In this document: piece by piece, positions 25,823 to 33,634 of the stretch
Numbering within the stretch: the stretch's first letter is position 1
Layout: every line of letters begins with the position of its first letter
Assembly: GCA_019113845.1 (NCBI GenBank)
Contig: DXGQ01000005.1
Span: 1 to 49,998 of the forward strand
Direction: 5' to 3'
Source of the DNA: Candidatus Anaerobutyricum avicola
GTDB lineage: Bacteria > Bacillota > Clostridia > Lachnospirales > Lachnospiraceae
Length of the DNA: 49,998 bases
The notes under the pieces: model-generated
The model's database searches: none
Told to the model about the DNA's origin: nothing
What the model saw: the letters and a program-made list of their open reading frames with translations, nothing else
Translations under genes and position numbers: made by a program

Positions 25823-25909
25823 AAAAAACCTCCGTGTATGTCGTGCATAAAAATCAAACATTGGCTATTTTAACATGAAAGAAAAGATAAGGAAAGAGGA
25901 AAAACCGGT

Positions 25910-25938
25910 TTGACAAATGTATAAAATCTGAGTATAAT
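25910..25938 (+). promoter_or_regulatory. rex promoter
   Basis: TTGACA (25910-25915) and TATAAT (25933-25938), both exact consensus, are spaced by 17 nt and lie 54 nt upstream of the rex ATG. Confidence 0.85.
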
Positions 25939-25991
25939 TGATGTGCTGTGTAATGAAAAGAATGCGAAAGTTTTGTCAAAGGAAGGATAAT

Positions 25992-26654
25992 ATGGAAGAC
26001 AAAAAAGGAAATGCAAAATCAGCAAATGAAAAAGTGATTTCACCTGCTGTTATCAAGAGATTGCCAAGGTATTACCGGTATCTCGGTGATTTGCTGAAGA
26101 ACGATGTTGTCCGTATTTCCTCCAAGGAACTGAGTCAGAAGATGAATGTGACTGCTTCACAGATTCGACAGGATCTGAATAACTTCGGAGGATTTGGTCA
26201 GCAGGGATATGGATATAATGTAGAATTTCTCTATAATGAGATGGGAAAAATACTTGGCCTTGACAAAACAAATAATATAATTATTCTGGGTGCCGGTAAT
26301 CTGGGACAGGCGTTGGCCAATAACCAGGAGTTTGAGGAGAACAGTTTCAAGATCATCGGTTTGTTCGACGTGAATCCCCGTCTGGTGGGGATGACAGTGC
26401 GCGGTGTTGAGGTGTATGACATTGACATGCTGGAAGAGTTTCTGTCAACACATGAGGTTCGCATCGCTGCGCTGACTCTGCCGAGAAGCAAGGCGCCGAA
26501 GATTGCCAGAGAGCTTGTAAGTCTTGGGGTGAAGGCATTCTGGAATTTTGCTCCGATAGATCTGAATCTTCCGGAAGATGTTATTGTCGAGAATGTACAT
26601 TTGTCAGAAAGTATTATGACACTTTCCTATCGTATTCATAATATAAATGAATAG
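25992..26654 (+). CDS. rex: redox-sensing transcriptional repressor Rex
   Basis: A 220-residue Rex repressor that senses the NADH/NAD+ ratio. The N-terminal winged helix has ISPAVIKRLPRYYRYLGDLL and TASQIRQDLNNFGGFGQQGYGY; the Rossmann domain has ILGAGNLGQALANN (GxGNLG) and ends with the domain-swapped helix. Rex usually represses fermentative genes such as lactate and alcohol dehydrogenases and butyrate genes; ldh (46180) and an alcohol dehydrogenase (40604) lie in this window, but I saw no convincing Rex box there. ATG 25992 follows GGAAGGATAAT. Confidence 0.97.
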   Translation: MEDKKGNAKSANEKVISPAVIKRLPRYYRYLGDLLKNDVVRISSKELSQKMNVTASQIRQDLNNFGGFGQQGYGYNVEFLYNEMGKILGLDKTNNIIILGAGNLGQALANNQEFEENSFKIIGLFDVNPRLVGMTVRGVEVYDIDMLEEFLSTHEVRIAALTLPRSKAPKIARELVSLGVKAFWNFAPIDLNLPEDVIVENVHLSESIMTLSYRIHNINE

Positions 26655-26720
26655 CAGGCAGAAAGATGGAGGACTGAGGTTTTTCATCTTTCTTTTTATT
26701 GCCTGAGAAATGGAGGAGAA

Positions 26721-26788
26721 GTTTGAAAGTAAACTTTCAAATCTGCCATTATTGACGCAGTAAATGCGTCAGGAAAGGAGAAACGATG
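26721..26788 (+). repeat. 68-nt structured leader repeat, copy 2
   Basis: The match to 3087-3154 has 6 differences in 68 nt and ends at the start codon of the NAD(P)HX repair gene. TTTGAAAGT/ACTTTCAAA (26722-26741) is a perfect 9-bp inverted repeat with a 2-nt spacer, and TGACGCA/TGCGTCA (26754-26770) a perfect 7-bp one. AGGAAAGGAGAAACG and ATG follow. This copy has better-paired stems than copy 1. Confidence 0.85.
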
Positions 26789-28285
26789 CAGTATATTGGT
26801 TCAGGAGATGAAATGCAGCGGATTGACGCATACAGTATCGAGACGGTGGGGATACCGGGAATTGTTCTTATGGAAAGGGCGGCTCTTGCCATGGAAGAGG
26901 AGATTGTCTGTCGTTTTCCATCTCCGGTTTCCGTGACGGTCATCGCGGAGCGGGGAAATAACGGCGGAGACGGTCTGGCACTGGGACGGCTGCTCCTTGC
27001 CAGAGGGTACACGGTGTCCTTTTATGAGATCGGCGGTGTCCGCCATGCATCGGAGTCTTATCAGACACAGAGGAAGATCCTTGAGAATCTGGGAGTACAT
27101 TTTCTGGAAAAGCTGCCGGACAAAGACAGTGACATCTGGGTGGACGCTGTGTTCGGTGTGGGATTGAAACGTGATGTGGCGGGCATTCAGTGGGAAGTTC
27201 TTGAGGAGGTAAATACCCGGAGCGGTTTTAAGATCGCTGTGGACGTCCCTTCCGGGGTGGATGCTTCCAGTGGAAAGATACTGGGGTGTGCTTTTCAGGC
27301 AGATCTGACAATTACCTTCGGGCTTTCCAAGATCGGGCTGGTCCTTTATCCGGGCGCTTCTCTGGCAGGAGAAGTGGTCGTAAAGGAGATTGGATTTCCG
27401 GAGGAGGCGGTGGAAGCGGTGCTTCCAAAGACAATCCGGTATACAAAAGAGGATCTGTGCCGTCTGCCAAAGAGATGGCCATGGTCCAATAAAGGGTCCT
27501 ACGGAAAAGTGCTGCTGATCGTTGGTACAAAAAATATGGCGGGCGCCGCCTATCTCTCGGCGACGGCGGCGTACCGGACGGGGAGCGGTCTGGTGCGGAT
27601 CTTTACCTGCGAGGAAAACAGAGAAATCTTACAGAGCCGGGTGCCGGAAGCAATCATGACGACCTATGCCTCGGACGAAGAAGCTCTTGCGAAACTGCCG
27701 GAAGCGCTTGACTGGGCTACTGTCATCGGTATCGGGCCTGGACTTGGACAAAATGCACGGACGGCCCGTCTTCTTACCGCCGTGTTGCAGCGGGGAAGCT
27801 GCCCTTTGGTCATTGACGCCGACGGGATCAACACGCTGGCGGCATTGAAACAAAACGGTTCGGTGTCGTCAGAGTATGATTCCTACGGGGCTCCGATCAT
27901 CCTTACCCCGCATCTTAAGGAGATGGAGAGACTCACCGGGAAAAAAGTGGCGGAGATCCAGAATACACTCATGGAGACAGCCAGGGAAGCGGCGGACGCC
28001 ACACACATTTTCGTGCTTAAAGATGCGAGGACCATTGTATCCGACGGCAGCGCCCCGACATATATTAATATGAGCGGGAATAACGGTATGGCGACCGGCG
28101 GCAGCGGCGATGTGCTCACGGGTATCCTCTGCGGTCTGCTCGCCGGAGGCCTGTCCGCCCTTGAGGCAGCCCGCCTTGGCGTGTACTGCCACGGCCTCGC
28201 GGGGGACGCTGCGGCCAAAGAAAAGGGATATTACGGAATAACGGCGGGCGATCTGCTTACGTATCTGCCGGATATCATCCGATAG
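26786..28285 (+). CDS. nnr: bifunctional NAD(P)HX epimerase/dehydratase
   Basis: A 499-residue fusion of NnrE (epimerase, about 1-215) and NnrD (ADP-dependent dehydratase, about 225-499), which together repair hydrated NAD(P)H. The NnrE half has AERGNNGGDGLALGRLL and DVPSGVDASSGKILG; the NnrD half has KGSYGKVLLIVGTKNMAGAAYLSATAAYRTGSGLV-like sequence, DADGINTLA, LTPHLKEMERLTG, and the phosphate loop NMSGNNGMATGGSGDVLTG. The length is normal. It is preceded by the duplicated 68-nt leader, and is followed by EndoA as in many Firmicutes, although the alr gene often found between them is absent. Confidence 0.97.
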   Translation: MQYIGSGDEMQRIDAYSIETVGIPGIVLMERAALAMEEEIVCRFPSPVSVTVIAERGNNGGDGLALGRLLLARGYTVSFYEIGGVRHASESYQTQRKILENLGVHFLEKLPDKDSDIWVDAVFGVGLKRDVAGIQWEVLEEVNTRSGFKIAVDVPSGVDASSGKILGCAFQADLTITFGLSKIGLVLYPGASLAGEVVVKEIGFPEEAVEAVLPKTIRYTKEDLCRLPKRWPWSNKGSYGKVLLIVGTKNMAGAAYLSATAAYRTGSGLVRIFTCEENREILQSRVPEAIMTTYASDEEALAKLPEALDWATVIGIGPGLGQNARTARLLTAVLQRGSCPLVIDADGINTLAALKQNGSVSSEYDSYGAPIILTPHLKEMERLTGKKVAEIQNTLMETAREAADATHIFVLKDARTIVSDGSAPTYINMSGNNGMATGGSGDVLTGILCGLLAGGLSALEAARLGVYCHGLAGDAAAKEKGYYGITAGDLLTYLPDIIR

Positions 28286-28329
28286 ATCAGACGAAAAGGT
28301 TTCGGCAGAAAGAAATATGCCTGCAGAGG

Positions 28330-28341
28330 GGAACGCGTTCC
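28330..28341. promoter_or_regulatory. 12-bp palindrome upstream of the MazF-type gene
   Basis: GGAACGCGTTCC is a perfect palindrome between the NAD(P)HX repair gene and the EndoA gene. It might be an operator; nothing else supports this. Confidence 0.3.
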
Positions 28342-28418
28342 TCCCGGGATAAAAAGAATACTCACGACATTTTTGGGAAATACTTCAATTAAAAAAGAAA
28401 ATGGAGTGAGTGAAATTG

Positions 28419-28763
28419 ATGATAAAAAGAGGCGACATTTATTATGCAGATCTCCGGCCGGTGGTCGGGTCCGAGCAGGGCGGCGTGCGGCCGGTGCTCA
28501 TCATTCAGAATGATGCCGGGAACAGACACAGTCCGACCGTCATCTGCGCGGCGATCACCAGCCGTATGAACAAGGCAAAGCTTCCGACCCATGTGGAGCT
28601 TTCCGCGGCGGAGTGTGATATCAGCAAAGATTCCGTCATTCTTCTGGAACAGATCCGGACCATTGACAAGCAGCGGCTGAAAGAAAAAGTCTGTCATCTG
28701 GACGGGAAGACGCTGCGCCGGGTGGACCGGGCATTAAAGATCAGTCTGGAACTTATTACATAG
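28419..28763 (+). CDS. type II toxin endoribonuclease EndoA/MazF
   Basis: A 114-residue MazF/PemK-type mRNA interferase. [32 protein letters not shown] is the NdoA signature, with later [21 protein letters not shown] and [14 protein letters not shown]. It cleaves mRNA in single-stranded regions at a short motif. No antitoxin gene sits upstream, where ndoAI lies in Bacillus, and there is no alr either, so it appears as an orphan. ATG 28419 is chosen by analogy with relatives; GTG 28410 and TTG 28416 are alternatives, and the only nearby GGAG is best placed for TTG or ATG. Confidence 0.93.
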   Translation: MIKRGDIYYADLRPVVGSEQGGVRPVLIIQNDAGNRHSPTVICAAITSRMNKAKLPTHVELSAAECDISKDSVILLEQIRTIDKQRLKEKVCHLDGKTLRRVDRALKISLELIT

Positions 28764-28822
28764 GAAAAACCTATGGTATGTAAAATATAGAGAAAACAGA
28801 CCATATTGAAGGAGGACGCAGT

Positions 28823-28912
28823 GTGCCGGATGATTCTGCCGGGTCTGGGTTGTGGACACCCGGCATGAAGCAGATCCGGTCTGTGCCAACGCATATATGT
28901 GGTACGATATAA
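28823..28912 (+). CDS. possible 29-residue leader peptide
   Basis: A GTG at 28823 with an ideally placed AAGGAGG (28809-28815) begins a 29-codon frame that ends 22 nt before the aminotransferase ATG. It reads VPDDSAGSGLWTPGM then KQIRSVPTHICGTI. The frame overlaps nested stem-loops (28826-28879). It might be a leader peptide of the aminotransferase gene. A second GTG two bases earlier opens a 15-codon frame. No homology is recognised. Confidence 0.35.
   Translation: MPDDSAGSGLWTPGMKQIRSVPTHICGTI
28826..28879 (+). promoter_or_regulatory. nested stem-loop in aminotransferase leader
   Basis: CCGGAT (28826-28831) pairs with ATCCGG (28874-28879), enclosing TGCCGGGT (28837-28844) paired with ACCCGGCA (28858-28865). 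There is no T-run after it. It may control translation of the aminotransferase or be part of an attenuator. Confidence 0.5.
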
Positions 28913-28933
28913 GCGGAAAGAGAGGATATACAT

Positions 28934-30121
28934 ATGCACTTTGAAGCAGCCGACAAAATGAAGAATTTTGAGGCGGGCATCTTCAATATTCTTGATGATA
29001 AGAAAAAAGAGCTGGAGAGACAGGGACGAAAAATCTATAACTTTTCTGTGGGCACGCCGGATTTTGAACCGGAAGAATCCGTCATGCAGGCCGTCGCAGA
29101 GGCCTGCCGCCATCCGGAAAACTATCGCTATGCACTGAGCGACAGAGACGAATTATTGGAAGCGGTCATTCGTCGTTACAAGAACAGATATCATACGGAC
29201 ATTGAGAAGAATGAGATTATGTCTGTCTACGGTTCCCAGGAGGGGATGACGCACATTTTTCTGCCGCTCATCAATCCGGGCGATGTGGTGCTTCTGCCAA
29301 ATCCCGGTTATCCGATTTTTAACACGGGGGCATTTGTGGCGCAGGCGAATCAGTGGCTCTATCCACTGACAGAGGAAAACGGTTATCTGCCGGACTTTGC
29401 GGCGATCCCGGATGACATAAAAAAGGCGGCAAAGGTCATGGTCGTCTCCTATCCGGCTAATCCGATCTGCAAAACAGCGCCGGATTCTTTCTACGAAGAA
29501 CTCATTGCATTTGCCAGAGAAAATGAAATCCTGATCATCCATGACAATGCGTACTCAGATATTATTTATGATGGCCGTGAAGGGCGCTCTTTCCTCTCTT
29601 TTCCGGGGGCAAAGGAAGTGGGCGTGGAGTTTTATTCCCTGTCCAAAAGCTACAATTACACAGGCGCCAGAATGTCCTTTGTCATCGGCAATGCGGATGT
29701 GGTCGCCCTGTTTAAGCGGTTCCGTTCCCAGATTGATTACGGTATCTTTCTGCCGGTGCAGGCGGGAGCCGTTGCCGCGCTTTCCGTCGATGACGCCGTC
29801 GTAAAAGAGCAGTGCCGCAAGTACCAGGAACGAAGAGACGCCCTGTGCGGAGGACTTCGGGAGATCGGCTGGAACATTCCGGACAGCGAGGGAACGATGT
29901 TTGCCTGGGGACCGCTTCCGGAAGGATATACGGATTCCGGCGCCTTTGTGATGGAACTGATGGAGCGCACCGGGGTCATCTGCACGCCGGGCGTAAGCTT
30001 CGGAAGCCTCGGGGAGGGACATGTCCGCTTTGCCCTGGTGCTCCCTCCGGAAAAAATCCGGGAGGCTGTCGCGAGCATTAAAGAATCCGGTATACTTGAC
30101 GATGGGAAAAAACAGTGCTAA
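28934..30121 (+). CDS. PLP-dependent aminotransferase, DapL-like
   Basis: A 395-residue fold-type I aminotransferase. The start FEAADKMKNFEAGIFNILDDKKKELERQGRKIYNFSVGTPDFEP resembles LL-diaminopimelate aminotransferase and related enzymes. VYGSQEGMTHIFLPLINPGD and LLPNPGYPIF bind PLP phosphate; the Schiff-base Lys is in SLSKSYNYTGAR; the C-terminal Arg is in GHVRFALV. Substrate assignment (LL-DAP or other amino acid) is not secure. It is preceded by a structured leader, and has no ribosome-binding AGGAGG but GAGAGG close to ATG 28934. Confidence 0.9.
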   Translation: MHFEAADKMKNFEAGIFNILDDKKKELERQGRKIYNFSVGTPDFEPEESVMQAVAEACRHPENYRYALSDRDELLEAVIRRYKNRYHTDIEKNEIMSVYGSQEGMTHIFLPLINPGDVVLLPNPGYPIFNTGAFVAQANQWLYPLTEENGYLPDFAAIPDDIKKAAKVMVVSYPANPICKTAPDSFYEELIAFARENEILIIHDNAYSDIIYDGREGRSFLSFPGAKEVGVEFYSLSKSYNYTGARMSFVIGNADVVALFKRFRSQIDYGIFLPVQAGAVAALSVDDAVVKEQCRKYQERRDALCGGLREIGWNIPDSEGTMFAWGPLPEGYTDSGAFVMELMERTGVICTPGVSFGSLGEGHVRFALVLPPEKIREAVASIKESGILDDGKKQC

Positions 30122-30186
30122 ACTTTAAAAGTATGTCTTTTTCCAGAAAATGAAAAGAAATCATAAAAAGAAACGAGGAGAGAATT

Positions 30187-30918
30187 ATGTCTGGACATTC
30201 CAAATTTGCTAATATTAAGCATAAAAAAGAGAAAAACGACGCTGCCAAAGGTAAGATCTTTACCGTCATCGGCCGTGAGATCGCCGTAGCGGTAAAAGAA
30301 GGCGGCCCGGACCCGGCCAATAACAGTAAGCTCCGTGACGTGATCGCCAAGGCAAAAGCCAATAACATGCCGAACGATACCATTGAGCGGGGCATCAAGA
30401 AGGCCGCCGGCGACGCCGAGTCCGTCAACTATGTGCAGAATACTTACGAAGGCTACGGCCCGAGCGGAATCGCGATCATCGTGGAGACGCTGACCGACAA
30501 CAAAAACCGTACCGCCGCTAACGTCCGTGCCGCCTTCTCCAAAGGAAAAGGAAACATCGGAACCAGCGGCTGCGTGTCCTTCATGTTCCAGAAGAAGGGA
30601 CAGATCATCGTCTCCAAAGAAGAATATGAGACAGACCCGGATGAGTTCATGATGCTGGCTCTCGACGCCGGAGCGGAAGACTTTGTGGAAGAGGAAGACA
30701 GCTACGAGATCACCACAGACCCGGATTCCTTCGGCGAAGTCCGCGAAGCCCTCGAGAAAGAAAACGTGCCGATGGCATCCGCGGAAGTGACCATGATCCC
30801 GGATACTTACGTGAAGCTCACCAACGAAGACGACATCAAGAACTTAAACCGTATCCTTGACCTTCTGGACGCCGATGACGACGTGCAGGCAGTCTACCAC
30901 AACTGGGAAGAAGAATAG
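30187..30918 (+). CDS. YebC/PmpR family protein
   Basis: A 243-residue YebC-type protein. [32 protein letters not shown] is the family start; [24 protein letters not shown] and the C-terminal [33 protein letters not shown] complete it. Relatives were described as regulators; recent work points to a role in translation of stalling proline motifs. AACGAGGAGAG precedes ATG. A terminator follows at 30929. Confidence 0.96.
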   Translation: MSGHSKFANIKHKKEKNDAAKGKIFTVIGREIAVAVKEGGPDPANNSKLRDVIAKAKANNMPNDTIERGIKKAAGDAESVNYVQNTYEGYGPSGIAIIVETLTDNKNRTAANVRAAFSKGKGNIGTSGCVSFMFQKKGQIIVSKEEYETDPDEFMMLALDAGAEDFVEEEDSYEITTDPDSFGEVREALEKENVPMASAEVTMIPDTYVKLTNEDDIKNLNRILDLLDADDDVQAVYHNWEEE

Positions 30919-30928
30919 AAGAGCGTGA

Positions 30929-30972
30929 ACTCCTTTCTGATTATCTTTTTGCAGTCGGAAAGGAGTATTTTC
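30929..30972 (+). terminator. intrinsic terminator after yebC
   Basis: ACTCCTTTC (30929-30937) pairs with GAAAGGAGT (30958-30966), followed by a T-rich tail. Confidence 0.7.
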
Positions 30973-30982
30973 TCATTTAAAT

Positions 30983-30998
30983 ACTTAGAAAACTAAGT
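30983..30998. promoter_or_regulatory. palindromic operator candidate for the MarR-type regulator
   Basis: ACTTAG at 30983-30988, AAAA, and CTAAGT at 30993-30998 form a perfect 16-bp palindrome about 90 nt upstream of the MarR-type gene. Size and symmetry fit a MarR autoregulatory operator. Confidence 0.6.
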
Positions 30999-31086
30999 AA
31001 TTATTTCTGGGAAGAAATGGCACATTCTGACGAAATAAAAATTCCCCTGAAATAATGTACATCTTAGAGAGTGAGGGCAATGAAAC

Positions 31087-31506
31087 TTGGAAACGGGAAT
31101 GATCATCAATAAAATATCTCATCGCCTGAGGAGACGTTCGCAGGCGGTACAGGAATCCATCGGCATCAGCGAGGCACAGGGCCGGATTCTCAACTATATA
31201 CTGGCAGCGGGCTTCAGCCGTGACGTATATCAGAAAGATATCGAGGAGGAGTTTGATCTGCGTCCGCCAACGGCAAGCAGTATTTTGCGGAGCCTGGAAA
31301 AACAGGAGATGATCTTGCGGGTGCCGGATGAAAGAGACGGGAGACTCAAAAAGCTTGTCTTTACCGAAAAAGCAGGACGGATCCGGAAGGCACTTGAGGA
31401 GGAGATCGTGGAGACAGAGCGTCGGCTTCTTACGGGGATCAGCGAGGAAGAGAAGGAAACCTTCCTTCGCCTGGCGGAGAAAATGCTTCATAATCTGGAT
31501 GGATAG
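31087..31506 (+). CDS. MarR family transcriptional regulator
   Basis: A 139-residue winged-helix regulator. The recognition region is SRDVYQKDIEEEFDLRPPTASSILRSLEKQEMILRVPDERDGRLKKLVFTEKAG (about 39-92), including the DxRxxR-like wing of MarR proteins. It starts at TTG 31087, 9 nt after GAGGG; an in-frame ATG at 31099 is the alternative. It lies 63 nt upstream of a MATE exporter and probably represses it, with a palindromic operator upstream. Confidence 0.93.
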   Translation: METGMIINKISHRLRRRSQAVQESIGISEAQGRILNYILAAGFSRDVYQKDIEEEFDLRPPTASSILRSLEKQEMILRVPDERDGRLKKLVFTEKAGRIRKALEEEIVETERRLLTGISEEEKETFLRLAEKMLHNLDG

Positions 31507-31569
31507 AAGAAAAGCACTCTATTTACAAGGACATGAGAGTTATTTATAGGACAACAGGAGGAGATCTCG

Positions 31570-32907
31570 ATGAATGAACATGAACTAATGGCGGAGGTGA
31601 AGGTGTCAAAGGCAGTGGCGAAAATGGCGATTCCGAGTGTCATCAGCAGTCTTGTCACCGTCATCTACAATATGGCCGATACATTTTTTGTGGGACAGAC
31701 CGGGGATGCCCTGCAGGTGGCTGCGGTCAGTCTCACAAACCCGATTTTTATTTTGCTGATGGCATTTGCCAACATGTTTGCCATGGGCGGTAGCGCCGTG
31801 GCGTCGGTGGCACTGGGAAAGAAAGACGAAAAGAGAGTAAAAAATGTCACATCCTTCGTGTTTTACGCGTCGCTGGCTGTGGGCGTGGTTTTTATGATCG
31901 TGCTTCTGATTTTTATGCGGCCGGTCCTGACATTATTTGGCGCTGACGCGGACACTTACGAATATGCCCGGGGATATACCCTCCATATTTCTTACGGCGC
32001 GCCGTTTATCATCTGGTCCGCGGCGTCCAGTTTCATACTCCGGGTGGAGGGCGCCAGCAAGGAGGCCATGATCGGAAATATGATCGGAACGATCGCAAAT
32101 ATCGTGCTGGACCCGATTTTTATTTCCGGGCTGCATATGGGAGCGGCCGGAGCAGCCATTGCCACCACGATAGGAAATGTGCTGGCGTGTCTCTATTATC
32201 TGTGGTACTTCCTGAAAAAAACAAAGATTTTTTCCATTCATTTCCGGTACTTTACCTACCGGGAGAAAATTCTCAGTAGAGTATGCACCATCGGACTGCC
32301 AACGGCAATCTTTTCCGGACTGATGAGCGTTTCCACCATCATCCTCAATCAGATCCTTGTGGCTTACGGCAACGCGCCGGTGGCGGCCATCGGCATTGTG
32401 TTTAAAGCAAATATGTTTATCACATTTTTACAGATGGGACTTGCCAACGGTGTTCAGCCTCTTCTGGGATATAATTACGGGGCGGAAAATGAAAACCGCT
32501 TTCAGGAAGTGGAGCGGTTTACAAAAATGTGCTGTATCATAGTAGGAATTGCTTCGGTCATCTTCTATTATGTATGCAGGGAACCGATCATCCGTATATT
32601 TATCAACGACAGCGAAGTGATCGCCTACGGTGTACAGATGCTCATCGGTTACATGCTGTCCGGGCCGGTCATCGGCATTCTGTTTATGAATATGAATTGC
32701 ATGCAGTCGGTGGGACATGCCTTCCCCGCCACGGTACTTTCCGTACTGCGTCAGGGTATCCTGCTGATCCCTCTTTTGTATCTGCTGAACGCGCTGTTCG
32801 GACTAAACGGAGTGATTTACGGACAGAGCATCACCGACTATATCGCGGTGATTTTGTCGGTGATATTGTGGCAGCGGATAAAAAAGAATCTCAAGACAAA
32901 AAAATAG
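31570..32907 (+). CDS. MATE family efflux transporter
   Basis: A 445-residue MATE exporter with about 12 membrane segments. The two pseudo-repeats begin with SKAVAKMAIPSVISSLVTVIYNMADTFFVGQ and, in the second half, SRVCTIGLPTAIFSGLMSV; NIVLDPIFI and NGVQPLLGYNYGA are family motifs. It exports drugs or toxic metabolites through Na+ or H+ exchange. AGGAGGAGATCTCG precedes ATG. It forms a unit with the MarR-type regulator. It is distinct from the MATE gene at the window start. Confidence 0.96.
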   Translation: MNEHELMAEVKVSKAVAKMAIPSVISSLVTVIYNMADTFFVGQTGDALQVAAVSLTNPIFILLMAFANMFAMGGSAVASVALGKKDEKRVKNVTSFVFYASLAVGVVFMIVLLIFMRPVLTLFGADADTYEYARGYTLHISYGAPFIIWSAASSFILRVEGASKEAMIGNMIGTIANIVLDPIFISGLHMGAAGAAIATTIGNVLACLYYLWYFLKKTKIFSIHFRYFTYREKILSRVCTIGLPTAIFSGLMSVSTIILNQILVAYGNAPVAAIGIVFKANMFITFLQMGLANGVQPLLGYNYGAENENRFQEVERFTKMCCIIVGIASVIFYYVCREPIIRIFINDSEVIAYGVQMLIGYMLSGPVIGILFMNMNCMQSVGHAFPATVLSVLRQGILLIPLLYLLNALFGLNGVIYGQSITDYIAVILSVILWQRIKKNLKTKK

Positions 32908-33061
32908 TCCGCCATCAGAGAGTTGTTCCCGTGTGCTGCTGCCGTTATGAAAAAAGAAATGACGATACCCTCTGACGATGCTATAATAAAGCTTATAGGT
33001 ATAGAACACAGCCGTCAGGGAAAGCGGCGGCGCATTGGTCTGTGGAAAAAGGAGGTTCCCT

Positions 33062-33511
33062 ATGAAAGTAGACAAAATGATCGACAAGCTTATCAAGAAA
33101 TCCGTATATGTCATTGACCCGCTTCCGGAGAAAGTTCCGAAAGACAGCCGAGGACAGTATCTCACCATAGAAAATTTCTGGCACGAAGGCAGCGAAGCAA
33201 AGAAAATCTGCCGCAAATTTGAGCGGATTATTTTTAAGCTGAACTGCTACTATGACATGGACGTCAAGTTCAGGGGAACCTGCACGAGAAACCCTGAGCC
33301 GAAAAAACTGCAGACATGGATCAGAAAATGTGTCTCCGGCAAGAAGGACTATATGAATATCCTGCTCAATGACGGAGAGGCCATGGTCATTTTAAATGAA
33401 GACGACACGATTTTGAGCATATACAACCCGGATAAAAGACTGCTCTCCCTGATAGAAAGACTGTCGGCGGCGGAGGGGCTGTTCGTGCGGCAGATATGGG
33501 AAGATAAGTGA
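33062..33511 (+). CDS. conserved-looking hypothetical protein
   Basis: A 149-residue soluble protein starting MKVDKMIDKLIKKSVYVIDPLPEKVPKDSRGQ, with a cysteine/lysine-rich middle and a C-terminal part (YMNILLNDGEAMVILNEDDTILSIYNPDKRLL) that looks like a small alpha/beta domain. I recognise no family. It has AAAAGGAGG upstream and a TATAAT (32982-32987) before that, so it is probably a separate transcription unit. Start ATG 33062 is supported by the ribosome binding site. Confidence 0.82.
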   Translation: MKVDKMIDKLIKKSVYVIDPLPEKVPKDSRGQYLTIENFWHEGSEAKKICRKFERIIFKLNCYYDMDVKFRGTCTRNPEPKKLQTWIRKCVSGKKDYMNILLNDGEAMVILNEDDTILSIYNPDKRLLSLIERLSAAEGLFVRQIWEDK

Positions 33512-33570
33512 GACTGTGAACCTTATTATGATAATCCCATGGAGGATGTGATTTATTTTAGAAAAAACTC

Positions 33571-33601
33571 TTGACTGTAAACCCGGTTCATACTATATAC
33601 T
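33571..33601 (+). promoter_or_regulatory. MerR-type promoter with 19-nt spacer
   Basis: TTGACT (33571-33576) and TATACT (33596-33601) are 19 nt apart, the overlong spacing typical of promoters activated by MerR regulators. The spacer includes an imperfect dyad, GTAAACC C GGTTCAT. It sits 33 nt upstream of the MerR-type gene, so self-regulation is expected. Confidence 0.75.
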
Positions 33602-33634
33602 GATGCCTCATAACAGGATAAAAGGAGGCGCACT

